Assembly (NCBI GenBank): GCA_021234155.1
Contig: JAJEKV010000078.1
Span: 4,065,225-4,129,224 of the forward strand
From: Isoetes taiwanensis
Lineage: Eukaryota; Streptophyta; Lycopodiopsida; Isoetales; Isoetaceae
DNA: 64,000 nucleotides
Reading direction: 5' to 3'
Part shown: positions 1 through 10,686 of the stretch, in pieces
Numbering within the stretch: the first letter of the stretch is position 1
Layout of the letters: each line of letters starts with the position of its first letter
Made by a program: the position numbers and the translations under genes
The notes under the pieces: generated by a model
The model's database searches: none
Told to the model about the DNA's origin: nothing
The model's input: the letters and a program-made list of their open reading frames with translations, nothing else

Positions 1-192
1 TGGCACTATACTACCATCTTGTATTTACTAAAATGCCCCTAATTTCTGTTTAGGATTAGAAGGGTCCAGAGTAGAGAAAAGGTCCAGCGAAAAGCTTACT
101 AGAGAAGAGATACGAAGAAAGATATATCCTGACCGGATTAGAATCAGATCGAGGGAAAGAATGTAAATTTTGCATGTGAATATGAAGATTTT
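1..192. other. Left flank of copia D, no gene seen
   Basis: No coding signal is visible. The last five bases (188-192, ATTTT) are the left target-site duplication of copia element D; the same five bases follow its right LTR at 40634-40638. The sequence therefore continued originally at about 40634. Confidence 0.6.
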
Positions 193-371
193 TGTTAATG
201 AGTCAGCATCTAGCTTACCTGGATGTATGACGTGTTATTAGAGTCATGTCCTAATAGAGCGTCGCATCCAATGGATGCAATATATATCTTTTGTAACTGT
301 TCTTATTACATCAATACAACTACCTATTCTCATGATTAGCTCATTTCTTGTCTTGTTGTTTAATATTAAGA
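193..371 (+). repeat. Left LTR of copia D
   Basis: A 179-bp LTR starting TGTTAATGAG and ending ATATTAAGA. It matches 40457-40633 with a few substitutions and a short extra segment near 214-220. It contains ATGCAATATATATC followed by TTGTAACTG, the likely promoter/leader part. The LTR lacks the usual terminal CA, but the TSDs fix its ends. Confidence 0.9.
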
Positions 372-383
372 TGGTATCAGAGC
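372..383 (+). promoter_or_regulatory. Primer binding site of copia D
   Basis: TGGTATCAGAGC lies directly after the left LTR. It is the standard plant copia site complementary to the 3' end of initiator methionine tRNA. Confidence 0.93.
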
Positions 384-597
384 AAGGCAGCGATGGGCAC
401 GGCAGATTTGGAAGGAGAAGATTAGGGTTAAACTTGCAATCATGAGAATAAACGATCATCTTCGACAACACAGGTTGAATTGCTTGAGAGAGGGCAGCGC
501 ATGCTTCGAATTTCTGCAGAATCTTAAGCAACCTAGAATCTCTCACAATAAGGACAGTTTTTGCAGATAAAAAGGATTCGAAAATTCATTCAGAATC

Positions 598-824
598 ATG
601 GCAGGACAGACACAAGGTTTGGAAAGATTCTTGGAGAAGTTTTTAGAGAAATTCACTAGAGATAATTACCATACATGGTCCATGAAGCTACAATTAATAT
701 TGATGCGGGAAGCAACCTGGCCAGTGGTGGGAGGCACAGAATTGAAGCCAGCAGATGCTTCAAAAGCTTTAGAATGGGACCAAAGGGATAGGAAGGCCAT
801 AACCACAATTGGCTTTGCCCTTGG
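598..824 (+). pseudogene. Copia D gag, N-terminal part (cut by element A)
   Basis: The ATG at 598 opens a copia-type gag: the stretch FTRDNYHTWSMKLQLILMRE has the conserved NYxxW signature of plant UBN2/Retrotran_gag_2 proteins. The frame reads through a tryptophan-rich head to ...TTIGFALG, where element A enters after the TSD CTTGG (820-824). Downstream of that point the reading frame is element A LTR sequence, not gag. The gag resumes at 31146, one base out of frame. Confidence 0.85.
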
Positions 825-964
825 TGTGACGTTCGGCCGCGTGCTCAGAGATCCTAGGCCCTATCTTTATCTTTACCCGCATCGCCAGCCAATACCTGCG
901 CCACCCTCGACCGTGTCTGGCCAGGCGATGTACCCAGTGGGTAGCCCCCAGGGGGCAACTTACG

Positions 965-1140
965 AGGAATGTGCATTTATTAATGTGCACATTTAACCAT
1001 GTGCACATTTATCTAGGTGCACATTTTTCCATATGGACATTTCATGCCAAGTGTAATATACCCAGTGTGCAATTAATGTGCACATTTACCAATATACACA
1101 TTAATGTGGGCACACCTTTCCATGTGGGCACATTTTGCCA
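965..1140 (+). repeat. GTGCACATT motif cluster in LTR1
   Basis: At least six copies of (A)TGTGCACATT or close variants at irregular 15-35 bp steps. The core GTGCAC is a palindrome. The same cluster is in LTR4 (29605-29775); LTR2 (8615-8660) and LTR3 (20140-20195) keep only about two copies. Probably upstream control repeats of the LTR promoter; the function is inferred. Confidence 0.7.
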
Positions 1141-1330
1141 CCTAGCCATTAAAGGCAAGTGGGCCCATTCCCAATTATCCCACATGCCAAAGGGATAATT
1201 GGAAACCCTAGCCAACCCCCATGTCTATTTGGAGGGGAAACCCTAACTTGCCCATTTTTCGTTTCTAGGGTTTTAGAGCTCTGTTTTGGCTCACACTATC
1301 TCCCCAGGATTGGGGTTATTAAATAAATTA

Positions 1331-1425
1331 ATGGAAACCCTTAGGGGTTTTATGTGGAAACCCTTCCAGGTTCCATTGAACCCGGAAGGGTTTCATATTA
1401 GAACCAGGAAGGGTTTCCACTAAAA
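1331..1425. repeat. Left subterminal GGAAACCCTT repeats of the insert
   Basis: GGAAACCCTT occurs at about 1333 and 1353, and the inverted form GGAAGGGTTT near 1385 and 1407. The segment GGAAACCCTTAGGGGTTTTA is repeated on the same strand at the right end (near 4894). Confidence 0.75.
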
Positions 1426-4218
1426 AATAGATTTTTTAGGAAGATATCCATTCATTAATGATAGAATTAAATTCTCAACACCGCTATTTTGAGGAAGCTT
1501 TTGAGGAAAAGATTTTTTTTCTTCTTCCCTCGGCTACCTCTCCGTTGATTTGTAAACCTAATCCCCGCTTTCTTTCCCTTCGAATCCCGAAGCTTTGGAG
1601 AACCGCTCCACAAAGGGAGGCGATGTTAGAGAACGGAAGCACTTAGCTCTTAGGGTACATGTTTTTACATCTTCGACTAGCGTGAATTGAAATATATGTA
1701 TGAAATTTCTTGATTAGAGTGTGTTATTTTGTTGTATCGGATCATACCGCTGTGTAGAATAATGGCTTAAGATATAGCATGTCTTGGGAGCAAAAAATTC
1801 GCGAGATGTTAGGTTTTTTAAAGGGCTTTACCAGATGTAGGATCCCTGCCGATTGAGTTGGCATTTTGAGCCTCCTTGGAGGTATGCTTGGATTCGTCAT
1901 GCACCTTGTTCTTGAACTCATGGTTTGGATATTTTCCCTTGGTGCTTTGATTTCCAGCAACTTAGCTTTAGGCTTGAGTAGCCTTTCAATGAGTTACCCA
2001 TTTTTGAATGTCCAAGCATGCTTTCATGTCTACATTGGAGTCCTTTGTTAACAGCATTACGATTTTACTTTTGTGCTTTCAGATATGAGAGATGTGCTAG
2101 CAGACCACCTTTTAGTCGTTAGCAACCATAGAGCACTAGAGTATGAGCTTTGGACTGTTGGAGGCATTCTTTCGGGTGGTTGAAAATGTAGCTATTTTTT
2201 AAGTGCATGTCTAATTTTTCAGAACTTTAGAAAAAAAGGGGTGCCATCTGATCCTGCAACCGATACTGCATGGCAACATTTTATTTGTTGTATCTATCTT
2301 TCTTGCATAATACAAGGATTGAAGCTCTTTTGTTCTTGAGTTTGTCTGCTCAAATATTTCATATGTAGTGCCAATGGGGAGCTATTTGATTTACTAACGG
2401 TTAATCCCGCGATTAACAGCTAATCAGCTTAGGAGCTATGGCACGGAATTTACGCCTATTTTCTAATGGGTTATGGTCCTTTGTGACTGTGGCAATAATT
2501 TGTCGCTAAGGATTGTCGTTCTTCCGAATCCGTAAAGGTAAACCTTTTGCTTTTTACAATTCCTCATTTTGAAAGCCGTTCCTATTGTGGTATCCACAGG
2601 ATCAAATAAATTTCAAGAGATCTCGGATCCATTTGGCGACCGTAAAACAAATTCATCCCGATCCTACTTACGGGGAAATCAAGAGGCCAAGCTTAAGATG
2701 TTCAATGTAATGAAGCGGTTGTTTGAATCCGCGGATCAAGCAATGAAATTCTACGCCATTGCAAAAGATTCTCACGCTCACATATAGGTATCCATCTCGA
2801 CAAGTGTTCCTTGAACCTCACCGACATTGTTATCCGGAAATTGTGGGAAAGCGTAGTATAAGTTATTGGAATAACTAATATTGAGTACACCAATGATGTA
2901 TGTATATGAGAAAGTTTCATTGCCATATATAATGGCATCGTGAAGTTTCATCTTGTGGATTTGTTACAAAAATCCTTCCATCGACATATAGGTTCCCATC
3001 CACAACAAGTGCCCACGGATGGGAAAATTCTAATTGGCATCTTTATCTTTATTTTTCCTTTGGATAATGTGAGCTAGAACATCTTCTTCATGTAAAACCT
3101 ATGTGAAGGAAATTTTGGCTGCGTCAGGGATCCAACGGATGGTTTCCTTGCTTATTAAGGCAACTATGTAGTTTATTAATTTTGCAGGCCTACGTTTGGC
3201 TTGATGCTGCACCTTCTTCTTTAGGAAATATATAAGCGCCTTTTTAAGTTATAAGTGGATATAATTTCGAACATCTTCTAACTTGCATGTTCATATTATC
3301 AGCCATGAATTTGGTATATTTACTGGTGTTATTACTTCTTAGTAATTGAGTTCAGAGCGGGCATGAATCAAATTTTAAGTGTTTCTTTATGCTTTAAACC
3401 TCATTGTGATGGCCAATTTAATAACCCCTTGATTTTGGCTAGGCAGCTGGAGGATGAAGCTCTTGGAGATGATTTCTGATGACTAAAGCCACAGTCACTC
3501 TGTGTTGATTCTGTTTTTTGCTATCTCCTCATTTTTCCTTCTTTTTGCATTGGTGTAGCTGCAAAGGCATTTTCAAGTGGATAACCTTCCTTCAATCCAG
3601 CAGTTGAGACAGAAAGAGCAAGATTAAATTTCATAATAGCAGCCGACTATTAACAATAGCATCGCTACATATATTTAATGAATGCTTTAGTGTTAAAATG
3701 AAGAGTGATATAAAAAAAGTGCATTTCTTATTCTTGATAATGAGATGAGATGAACCGCTCTACAGTCCACTTTCAATATTTCAATAGTTGCTTTCTATAA
3801 GCCATTTTGGTCTTCCAGGCTTTATGAATTAGATCTTTCTAACATGCATTTGGAATAGATTAATTGTTTGTCACATACTTTGGTATTCAAAGCCATCATC
3901 ATCATTGCATTACTTTGTCCTTTCGATGTTAATTTTTTGTGCATTGTAATACTTGAACTAGAGTGTACCTTACTAGACAATAGAGTAGTTAAAGCCCTTG
4001 AAGTTAGAGGTTTAGATGCCATTCGCAATAGAAGAGGCTTTATTTGGAAGAACAACTATTGCAGAGTTTAGCTCGCCAACTTTATGTCTTTGTCAGTTTG
4101 GTGATGATATTGTACTAGAATATCCTTGCTAGAATCCCTTAAACATGTTGGATTTCCATGTTCATGAGTGGGCCCCTCTATTAAATCATCAAAGAGGATA
4201 CAATGAGCTTTTTGATCT

Positions 4219-4330
4219 TTTGACAACTCTTTTTTTAAGTATCGAATGCACATATCATGTGTGCATCGATTCACTTTGACAACTTTGTTGTAAGTATCGA
4301 ATGCACATATCATGTGTGCATCCGTTCATC
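4219..4330. repeat. Tandem duplication of a 56-bp unit
   Basis: Two adjacent copies start at 4219 and 4275 (TTTGACAACT...). They share AAGTATCGAATGCACATATC and GTGTGCATC, and each holds an inverted repeat (GATGCACAC / GTGTGCATC type). Confidence 0.85.
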
Positions 4331-4839
4331 GACAAGATATAGAAACCAAATCGAAGAGTTTAGGATTGAGAACAAAACCAAACATGTTATTGCAATCCGA
4401 TGTTGGTGTTTTGCAACTCGTGTTCCATGTTCCATGTGCTCGTGTCCTCAAGGAGAGTAAGCATTTAAAGTAAAGAATGTGCATTGGGAGGGAATGTTAA
4501 AGTTACGCTTCACGAATCCATCACCCACGTACAACTTATAAAAGCTACACAAAATATCAACAAATGTTATTTTTATACAAATTATTTGTCGAGCGTCTTC
4601 TACAATAACATATCGATATGGATCCAAATAATCTAGAGCTGGTCGAATAGATTAAAGCTGGTCTCAATTCTTAGTTAATCTTACCCCATGGAGTTTCTAG
4701 CTGCATGTGGAAACCTAACCTATTTTCCTCCTCATGTGGAAACCTAACCTGTTTTCCTCCTCCCAATGCGCCTTAATGCTCGGTGGTTTGGAAAGGCGTG
4801 AGCCATAAAGGCTCACGTGTGTAAATATTAAAAAAATAT

Positions 4840-5120
4840 TACGTGGAAAACCCTTGGGTCGGCTTTCCAATATGGAAACCCTTAGGCTTTCCATGGAAAC
4901 CCTTAGGGGTTTTAGTGGAAACCCTTGGAAACCCTTCAGGGTTTTCAAATTACGGAAAACAGGAAGGGTTTCCATGGAAACCCTCCGGGTTTGATTGAAA
5001 GCGGAAGGGTTTCCAAGAAGGGTTTCCATGTAAAGCCGGAAGGGTTTCCATTAAAACTTCCGGAAGGGTTTCCATGGAAAGCAGGAAGGGTTTCCATTAA
5101 AACCCGGAAGGGTTTCAGGT
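4840..5120. repeat. Right subterminal GGAAGGGTTTCC array of the insert
   Basis: About ten copies of GGAAACCCTT or AAGGGTTTCC spaced 15-35 bp, including inverted pairs joined by CCATGG. Translating it gives a spurious repeat protein (KGFHGNP-like), which is not a gene. Confidence 0.8.
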
Positions 5121-6602
5121 AGGGGCCAACCAACCCAAATAGGCGTGCTTAGAACCATCGCTCTTTTTTGGTTGCCTCAAAGCCAAAAAACCGCCTCCGG
5201 GACTAAATGCGAGAGAGGCGCATCATTAGTTTCCCTTGATTGAGCATTTTTGTGGGATGGTCGAACTTCGAGGGTCGAGGAGGAGGCACTCAAGGATCAG
5301 GTATTTAGGCAATTTAATAGCTTAAACCCTCTTTTAGTCATTGAATCAGTGGAGGCTTAGCCTATTAAATTGCCCTAGCAGCCTTCTAGCTCTTTAGATA
5401 CGGACCCTAACTAAAGAACCTAACTCTATGATATAGATTAGATCTTGTTCTTTAGTTCTTACGTGATGTATATGGATGATGTATCTCTATGAACTCCTTG
5501 TATTGGGAAGGGGGGGTAGAGACCTAAAAGCTTGGTAGTAGATGCTCCTAGACTAGCCTCTCTAGCACACTATAGATTCGGCATGTGTCTACAAGAACCA
5601 CACAGTTTGTGGGTGAAGGGCAGGCCCGGCAAGAAGGAGGTTCGTGTTCGACTCTTGAGCGATCCTCCGGTGTGTAAAGTCTACAGGGGATCATTGTGAC
5701 TAGGTCTAATGGCTTGTCACGAGTGTGGGCAAGGCATGGGCTCGGCTTACCGTGAAGTGGTGTTTATGACTTTCCATTGGGTTCGGTCGAATAAGGGGTG
5801 GCCCTCTAGTCACCTTGAGTCAAGATGTAGATCTCCGGAGGGAGTGATCCTACCCCCGCCCCATCTGGACTGGGGAGATGTAACCCAGAATAGCCCTTTT
5901 CGGGCTATGCATCCCGTGAGCTGGCGTCCCAGTCCCAACACTTTTCAACCTACTCGCAAAGTGTGCACAGAGAGGGCGGATGGAGTGGACTACCCATTGC
6001 CACGTTCTTATGCCAGCCAAATCCATTGCCATGAATTACGGTGCGCAATGAACTCTCGAGACCCAAGCTTGTCAGTCCATCCACGTGGTAATACGAGCCT
6101 TGGGTAGAATTTCCCATATGCATCAGGCCGATCATTGTCTATTGCAGATGTGATGTACCACCCTAGAGGTGGATATATGTGTTGCTCTTATATACCGACA
6201 TGTATGTTTTTTCCGGCAGCCTAGGTAGGCCACGAGGGAGACGGGGTAAATGACCCTTCACTCTTCCCACTTTGGAACCCGCCCGCGGTTGCGGTGTCAT
6301 GTGGAGGGCCCCGTGTCGGCATGGAGCTGGTATGGGGAAGAACTCTGTTTGTATCACGGTGTGTGCACCGTGATAATGAGTAGGGGACGTCACACTTGGA
6401 GAAGAGCAATGTTCTTGGTGACCAAGAGCAAAAGCACCGACCATGCTCCCATTAGTACTAACTTGATAGGATCCTTAAACCTCGAAAAATGGGAATTTTT
6501 TTTCTCATTTTTGTAGTTTTGCTAAGCTAATGTGATTAAAATGAATGAAAATATAAAAAGACTAAGAATTGGTGAGCCAACCTTCAAAAAAAGTAGGAAT
6601 TG

Positions 6603-6672
6603 GTCTCATCGTCATGTACAGAGACGTAAAATGAGATTCTCATTTTGGTTTGGTCAAGCAACGTAAACAGAC
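6603..6672. repeat. Hairpin 1 of the H3-gene pair, element A
   Basis: Starts GTCTCATCGTC and ends CAGAC. The centre is the perfect palindrome AAAATGAGATTCTCATTTT. The outer arms have drifted. It lies 209 bp before the second hairpin (6812). Confidence 0.6.
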
Positions 6673-6811
6673 ATTCATTGACTTCAAACACACTAAAAGT
6701 TATAAATCACGAAGAAAAGTAACTTGATAATTCTTAATTGGAGCTAAGAAATAGTAGAATTCTTGGGTTACATGTTTAAAAAGTATTAAATTTAATAGTG
6801 GGTCCCACCAT

Positions 6812-6878
6812 GTCTCACACGTCGCGCCCGGACAGGAAATGGGCTTTTCATTTTCGGGCTGGGCGCAACGTGTGAGAC
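6812..6878. repeat. Hairpin 2 of the H3-gene pair, element A
   Basis: Left arm GTCTCACACGTCGCGCCC pairs with right arm GGGCGCAACGTGTGAGAC with one mismatch. Inner bases also pair (AAATG / CATTT). It ends 77 bp before the TATA box at 6956. Confidence 0.85.
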
Positions 6879-6955
6879 CATGCTTAGATTAAGGTGTTGT
6901 AGATGTTCTAAACGACCCAAAAAGGTAGTTGGAGTTTGACCTAAAAATCAACCCC

Positions 6956-6964
6956 TATAAATAG
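6956..6964 (+). promoter_or_regulatory. TATA box of the H3-like gene, element A
   Basis: TATAAATAG about 110 bp before the ATG at 7065. The same box and spacing occur in element B (10577 and ATG 10687). Confidence 0.8.
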
Positions 6965-7064
6965 ATCTAGACCCTCCCCATTTCCGCGTCCCTTCCTAGA
7001 AAAATTTGCTCTCCTTGCCAAGGCGATCTTTTGGCGCATAGCTCCGATCGGCGAACCATCGAAC

Positions 7065-8313
7065 ATGGCCCGGACGAACAGATCGCTAGGGAAGCCTCGT
7101 AGCGAGTCCTCCAGCCGCCGAGTGACCCTCGCTCGATTCAGAGGGTACTCAGAACGCCTTCGCCGGCAAAGGCGAATCGCCATCCATCTGAGGAAGCTGC
7201 ATTTCGGACCCGAGTGGCGACGGAAGTCATAGGCGAGGAGCGTCCGGACATTATGCAGCAGATCCTCGAAGAGATCGCCGAGGAAGAAAGAAGGAGCAAG
7301 GAGGAACGGGAGCAGGCGAGGACCGACTATCGAACAACAAACAAGCTTGGCCCCCGTCACGCAAGAAGCTGAGGAGAGGGAGGAGCGGCAAGCCACGGCT
7401 TACCCCCTCGCCGAAGAAGAAGACCTGCGACTTCATCCAAATAAGTATGAAGTGAGAGCCGCCAAGAGGAGGACAAAGAGATCTGGGAGGACAACCCAAC
7501 CACCGCCACGAGCTGAAGAGGAGGAAGGCCAAAGGCATTAAAGGGGCGTAAGAGTCGTGGAAGGTTGGCAAGCGAGGGCAGGCTTCGGTTTATCAACGAG
7601 CCGGCCCAGCGACGAGACCCCGCCTTCTACATGACGACTCGACGAGGACTATGTAAGTCCTAACACCGAGGGGGTAAAAGTTCTTCGAAACCCCGCACGA
7701 GGAGGTACCGAGCAGTGTGGTACTCGGGATGAGCAAAGAATGACAACCGTTGTGAAGCCCCACCCTTCCCCGACGGATAGAGCTAAAGCCCATGGCCACA
7801 ACGGGAGGGTATATGTGATAGACCCCGCCAAGGTTCATCAAGAGGATCATGAGCATAACGCCTACATGACTTAAGTGGGAAGCATACAACGCCTTATTAC
7901 CAAAGAAATAGATGGGGTGAGAACGATTGAAGGCGGACACCGACAAGGAGCTTGGACCACGGCCGCCGCCATCCGGGCCCAAGCCTCCCGAGTACCGGGA
8001 AAGAAGCGGACCAACGGGGGAAGAAGTTGGAGGACAGAGCTCTCAAGGAAATCCCGGCACTTCCGAAAGATTCACGGACTCTTGATCCCCGGGCACCGTT
8101 CCAACGCTTGGTCAGAAGTCATGCAGAGTACAACACGGACATCGAAAGTGACCGATGAGATGTTCTTTGTGCCCTCTGAGGCAAAAGCAGAGGCGAAAAT
8201 AGTGCAGCATTTTGAAGATTCAGCCTACCGCATAAAGGATTACCGCCAAGAGGGTCACGCTCATGAGGCGGGATATGCACTTAGCTAGACACATCAAGGG
8301 AGAACGCCCTTGA
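7065..8313 (+). pseudogene. Histone H3-like gene of element A
   Basis: The ATG at 7065 gives MART followed, with one base lost, by the H3 tail pattern (K)QxAR. A long acidic and basic linker follows (EEIAEEERRSKEE near 7265), then a short conserved block with YV-D-K and AYM (7810-7870). The H3 histone fold is at 8030-8313: RALKEI for the N-helix, PRAPFQRLVR for helix 1, KIVQHFEDSA for helix 2, and the intact end VTLMRRDMHLARHIKGERP before TGA at 8311. Several indels (near 7075, 7220, 7870, 8050, 8130, 8250) break the frame as printed. The position between 5' LTR and gag matches element B. The predicted product is about 410 residues against about 136 for normal H3. Role (nucleosome component made by the element) is inferred. 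Confidence 0.85.
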
Positions 8314-8460
8314 ACTTCTTTTGTAAATAATGAACATTTTGTTAAAATAAAGAATTTTTGTGTAAATAATGTGTCCGATCTTGTTTAATTAGGTTAAGAT
8401 ATCGATTTACGGTTTTGTTTTGATCAAATTGGAGTTTTTGAGCAAAATTGAGGCGATGTT

Positions 8461-10010
8461 CGTGACGTTCCGTTAAAAGATGATATCTGGTCCCGGGGGC
8501 GTATCATGCTCCCAAATCCGCAGCATTACACGCCACTCCGACCCGGCGTAATACGCCAAGCGGATAGCCAGTAAGAAAGTAGCCCTAGGGGCAACTTGCT
8601 AGGAGTGTTCATATATTATTAATGTGCACATGTGCACATTAATGTGGGCACACCTTTCCATGTTGGCATATTTTGCCACCTAGCCATTAAAGGCAAAGTG
8701 GGGCCTTTCCAATTATCCCACATGCCAAAATGGGTAATTGGAAACCCTAGCCTAAACCCCATGTCTATTTAGGGTAGGAAAACCCTAGCTTGCTAGTTTT
8801 TTTCGTCCTTAGGGTTTTAGAGCCTCGTTTTGGCTGCCCGGAAGCCAAAACCGCCTCCCGAGCCCAAATTGCGCCATCGGTTCCCCAATTCGATCAGCCC
8901 GGCCGGGATGGTTGAACTCAGTCAGGAGGAGCCACTCAGGATCAGGTATTTGGTCAATTTAATAGCTTAAACCGTCTTCTAGTCATAGAATCAGTAGGTT
9001 TAGACTATTAAGTTGCCCATAGCAACTATCTAGATCTTAGATCTCGGACACTAACTAAAGAACCTAACTCTATGATTAGATCTAGTTCTTTAGTTCTTTC
9101 CGGATGTATTTGGATGATGTATCTCTGTAAACTCCTTGTATTGGGAAGGGGGGTAGAGGCCCTAAAGCTTGTAGTTGATGCTCCTAGAGTAGCCTCTAGC
9201 ACTTGTAGATTCGGCTGTGCACAAGAACCACACACGGTTGTGGGTGAAGGGGCCGGGCTTAGAAGGAGGTTATGTGTTCGACTCTTGAGCGATCCCTATG
9301 GTGTGTTAGTGCTACCGGGGATCATTGTGACTAGGCCTAATGCCTTGCCACCGAGTGCGGGCAAGGCATGGGCTCGACACCGTGGGGTGGGGTTCACCTT
9401 CCAATGGGTTCAAGTCGAACACTGAGGCAAAGTGGCCCTCTAGTCACCTTGAGTCGCGATGTAGACCTCGGAGGGAGTGATCCCTACCGCCCCATCGGGC
9501 GGGGAGATGAAACCCTGTGAATAGCCCCTTTGGCTATGCATCCGGGCGGGCTATCGCAGTCCCAACACTTTTCAGCCTACTCGCAAAGTGTGCACGGGAG
9601 GGGCGGATGGAGTGGACAACCCTATGCCATGTTCATATGCCAGCCAAAGCCATTGCCATGAATCGCCCGCAATGAACTCACGGAGGCCCGCCGCCGGGTC
9701 GTTCCCTTGAGTCTGAGCCTTGGGTAGGATTCCTTATGTGATGTGCTGATCATTGTCTATGCAGATGTTGATATGCCACCCTTCTGGGTGGATAGAGGAT
9801 TATGTTGTGTACTGACATGTATGTTTACGCTTCCGCAGCTAGGTAGGCCCTGAGGGAGACGGGGTAAAATGACCCCTTCACTCTTCCCACTGGAACCCGT
9901 CACGGTTGCAGTGTCATGTGGAGGGCCCTGTATCGGCAGGGAGCTGGTATGGGGGATGAACTCCTGTTTGTATACGGTGAGTGCACCGTATGCGAGTAGG
10001 GGACGTCACA
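8461..10010 (+). repeat. 5' LTR of element B
   Basis: About 1,550 bp, matching LTR3. It keeps the telo-box region (GGAAACCCTAGCC, TTAGGGTTTTAGAG near 8810) and ends GGGGACGTCACA. It lacks most of the GTGCACATT motifs of the A-type LTRs. Confidence 0.92.
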
Positions 10011-10011
10011 G

Positions 10012-10023
10012 TGGTATCAGAGC
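10012..10023 (+). promoter_or_regulatory. Primer binding site of element B
   Basis: TGGTATCAGAGC starts one base after the LTR and fits initiator tRNA-Met. In element A the corresponding position (6395-6407) reads CTTGGAGAAGAGC instead. Confidence 0.9.
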
Positions 10024-10213
10024 AATGTTCTTGGAGACCAAGAGCAAAGCACTGACCATGCTCCCAGTAGTACTGACTTGATAGGATCCTCAAGCCTCGA
10101 AAAGTGGGAAATTTTTTTCTCATTTTTGTAGTCATGCTAAGCTAGTAACAATTAAGTGAATTGGAATTTAACAAGATTAAAAAGAATGAGCCAAAATTTT
10201 TCCAAGTGAGGTG

Positions 10214-10281
10214 GTCTCACAGCTCACCGTCGGTCGTGAGAACTAAATTTTAGTTTTGAAGCGAGGCGCAAGCTGTGAGAC
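10214..10281. repeat. Hairpin 1 of the H3-gene pair, element B
   Basis: Begins GTCTCACAGCTC and ends AAGCTGTGAGAC. The middle holds AACTAAATTTTAGTTTTGAA, which can fold by itself. Confidence 0.85.
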
Positions 10282-10421
10282 ATCGAGCCAAGAACACCAA
10301 AACATGATGAATTTGAGAAAAGTAATGTCGTAAGGCTAATTCTAAAATAGGAATTAGTTAGAATAGCGTGTTTTAATTACCTAAATACCTTAGAAAAATA
10401 TGAGATTCACATACCATACCG

Positions 10422-10469
10422 GTGTCAAAACTAAATTTTAGTTTTGAAGCGAGGCTAAGCCGCGGAGAC
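10422..10469. repeat. Hairpin 2 of the H3-gene pair, element B (degenerate)
   Basis: Shares the central AAAACTAAATTTTAGTTTT and GAAGCGAGGC with hairpin 1, but the left arm is shortened. It starts 208 bp after hairpin 1 (209 bp in element A). Confidence 0.7.
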
Positions 10470-10576
10470 CAATAGGTAGAAAAAAAAAAGTCTGAAATAA
10501 GTATAAGTTTTAACTAAGTTGGTGCCTTAGCATGTTAAATGGAGCAACTTGAGTTTTGACCTAAAATTCCCCAAGC

Positions 10577-10585
10577 TATAAATAG
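10577..10585 (+). promoter_or_regulatory. TATA box of the H3-like gene, element B
   Basis: TATAAATAG, 110 bp before the ATG at 10687, in a context closely matching 6956 (TTTGACCTAAAA upstream, CTCATTT downstream). Confidence 0.82.
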
Positions 10586-10686
10586 ATGTAGAACCCCCTC
10601 ATTTTTTTCGTCCCAGCCCTAGAAATCCGCTCTTCCCAACTTAGGCGATCTTTCGGCGCTTTTATCCGATTGACGATCCGTAAAGC

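Larger units (their letters stand above)
1290..5160. mobile_element. Insertion in LTR1, non-autonomous (Pack-like)
   Basis: A 3,871-bp block interrupts LTR1. It is flanked by an 11-bp near-duplication, CTCTGTTTTGG (1279-1289) and CTCTTTTTTGG (5161-5171), a length in the range for Mutator-like elements. Both ends carry clusters of GGAAACCCTT and its complement. The middle (about 1440-4700) looks like unrelated genomic or genic DNA: short open stretches at 1458-1643 and 2569-2784 resemble exons but match nothing I recognise. I see no transposase and no clear terminal inverted repeat, so the class is uncertain. Confidence 0.6.
825..6394 (+). repeat. 5' LTR of element A (interrupted)
   Basis: Matches the 3' LTR (29469-31140) from its start to about 1289, and again from 5161 to 6394. 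The intervening 3.87 kb is a separate insertion. The true LTR is about 1.7 kb. It carries a run of GTGCACATT palindromic motifs (965-1100) and telo-box-like motifs (AAACCCTA near 1203 and 1240, TAGGGTTTTAG near 1268). It ends ...GGGGACGTCACA. Confidence 0.9.

Noticed and set aside
4840-5120. CRISPR array or telomere repeat
   Set aside because: Spacing is irregular, units occur in both orientations, there are no unique spacers of constant size, and the unit is not TTTAGGG. This is plant nuclear DNA.
825-6394. A single 5.6-kb LTR for element A
   Set aside because: The matching 3' LTR is 1.67 kb. The extra 3.87 kb lies between two 11-bp near-duplicates and has no counterpart in LTR2, LTR3 or LTR4.
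7065-8313. Host histone processed pseudogene that fell into the element
   Set aside because: The gene occurs at the same place in A and B with the same linker blocks and promoter, and again in a third diverged copy. Its linker is not part of any host H3.
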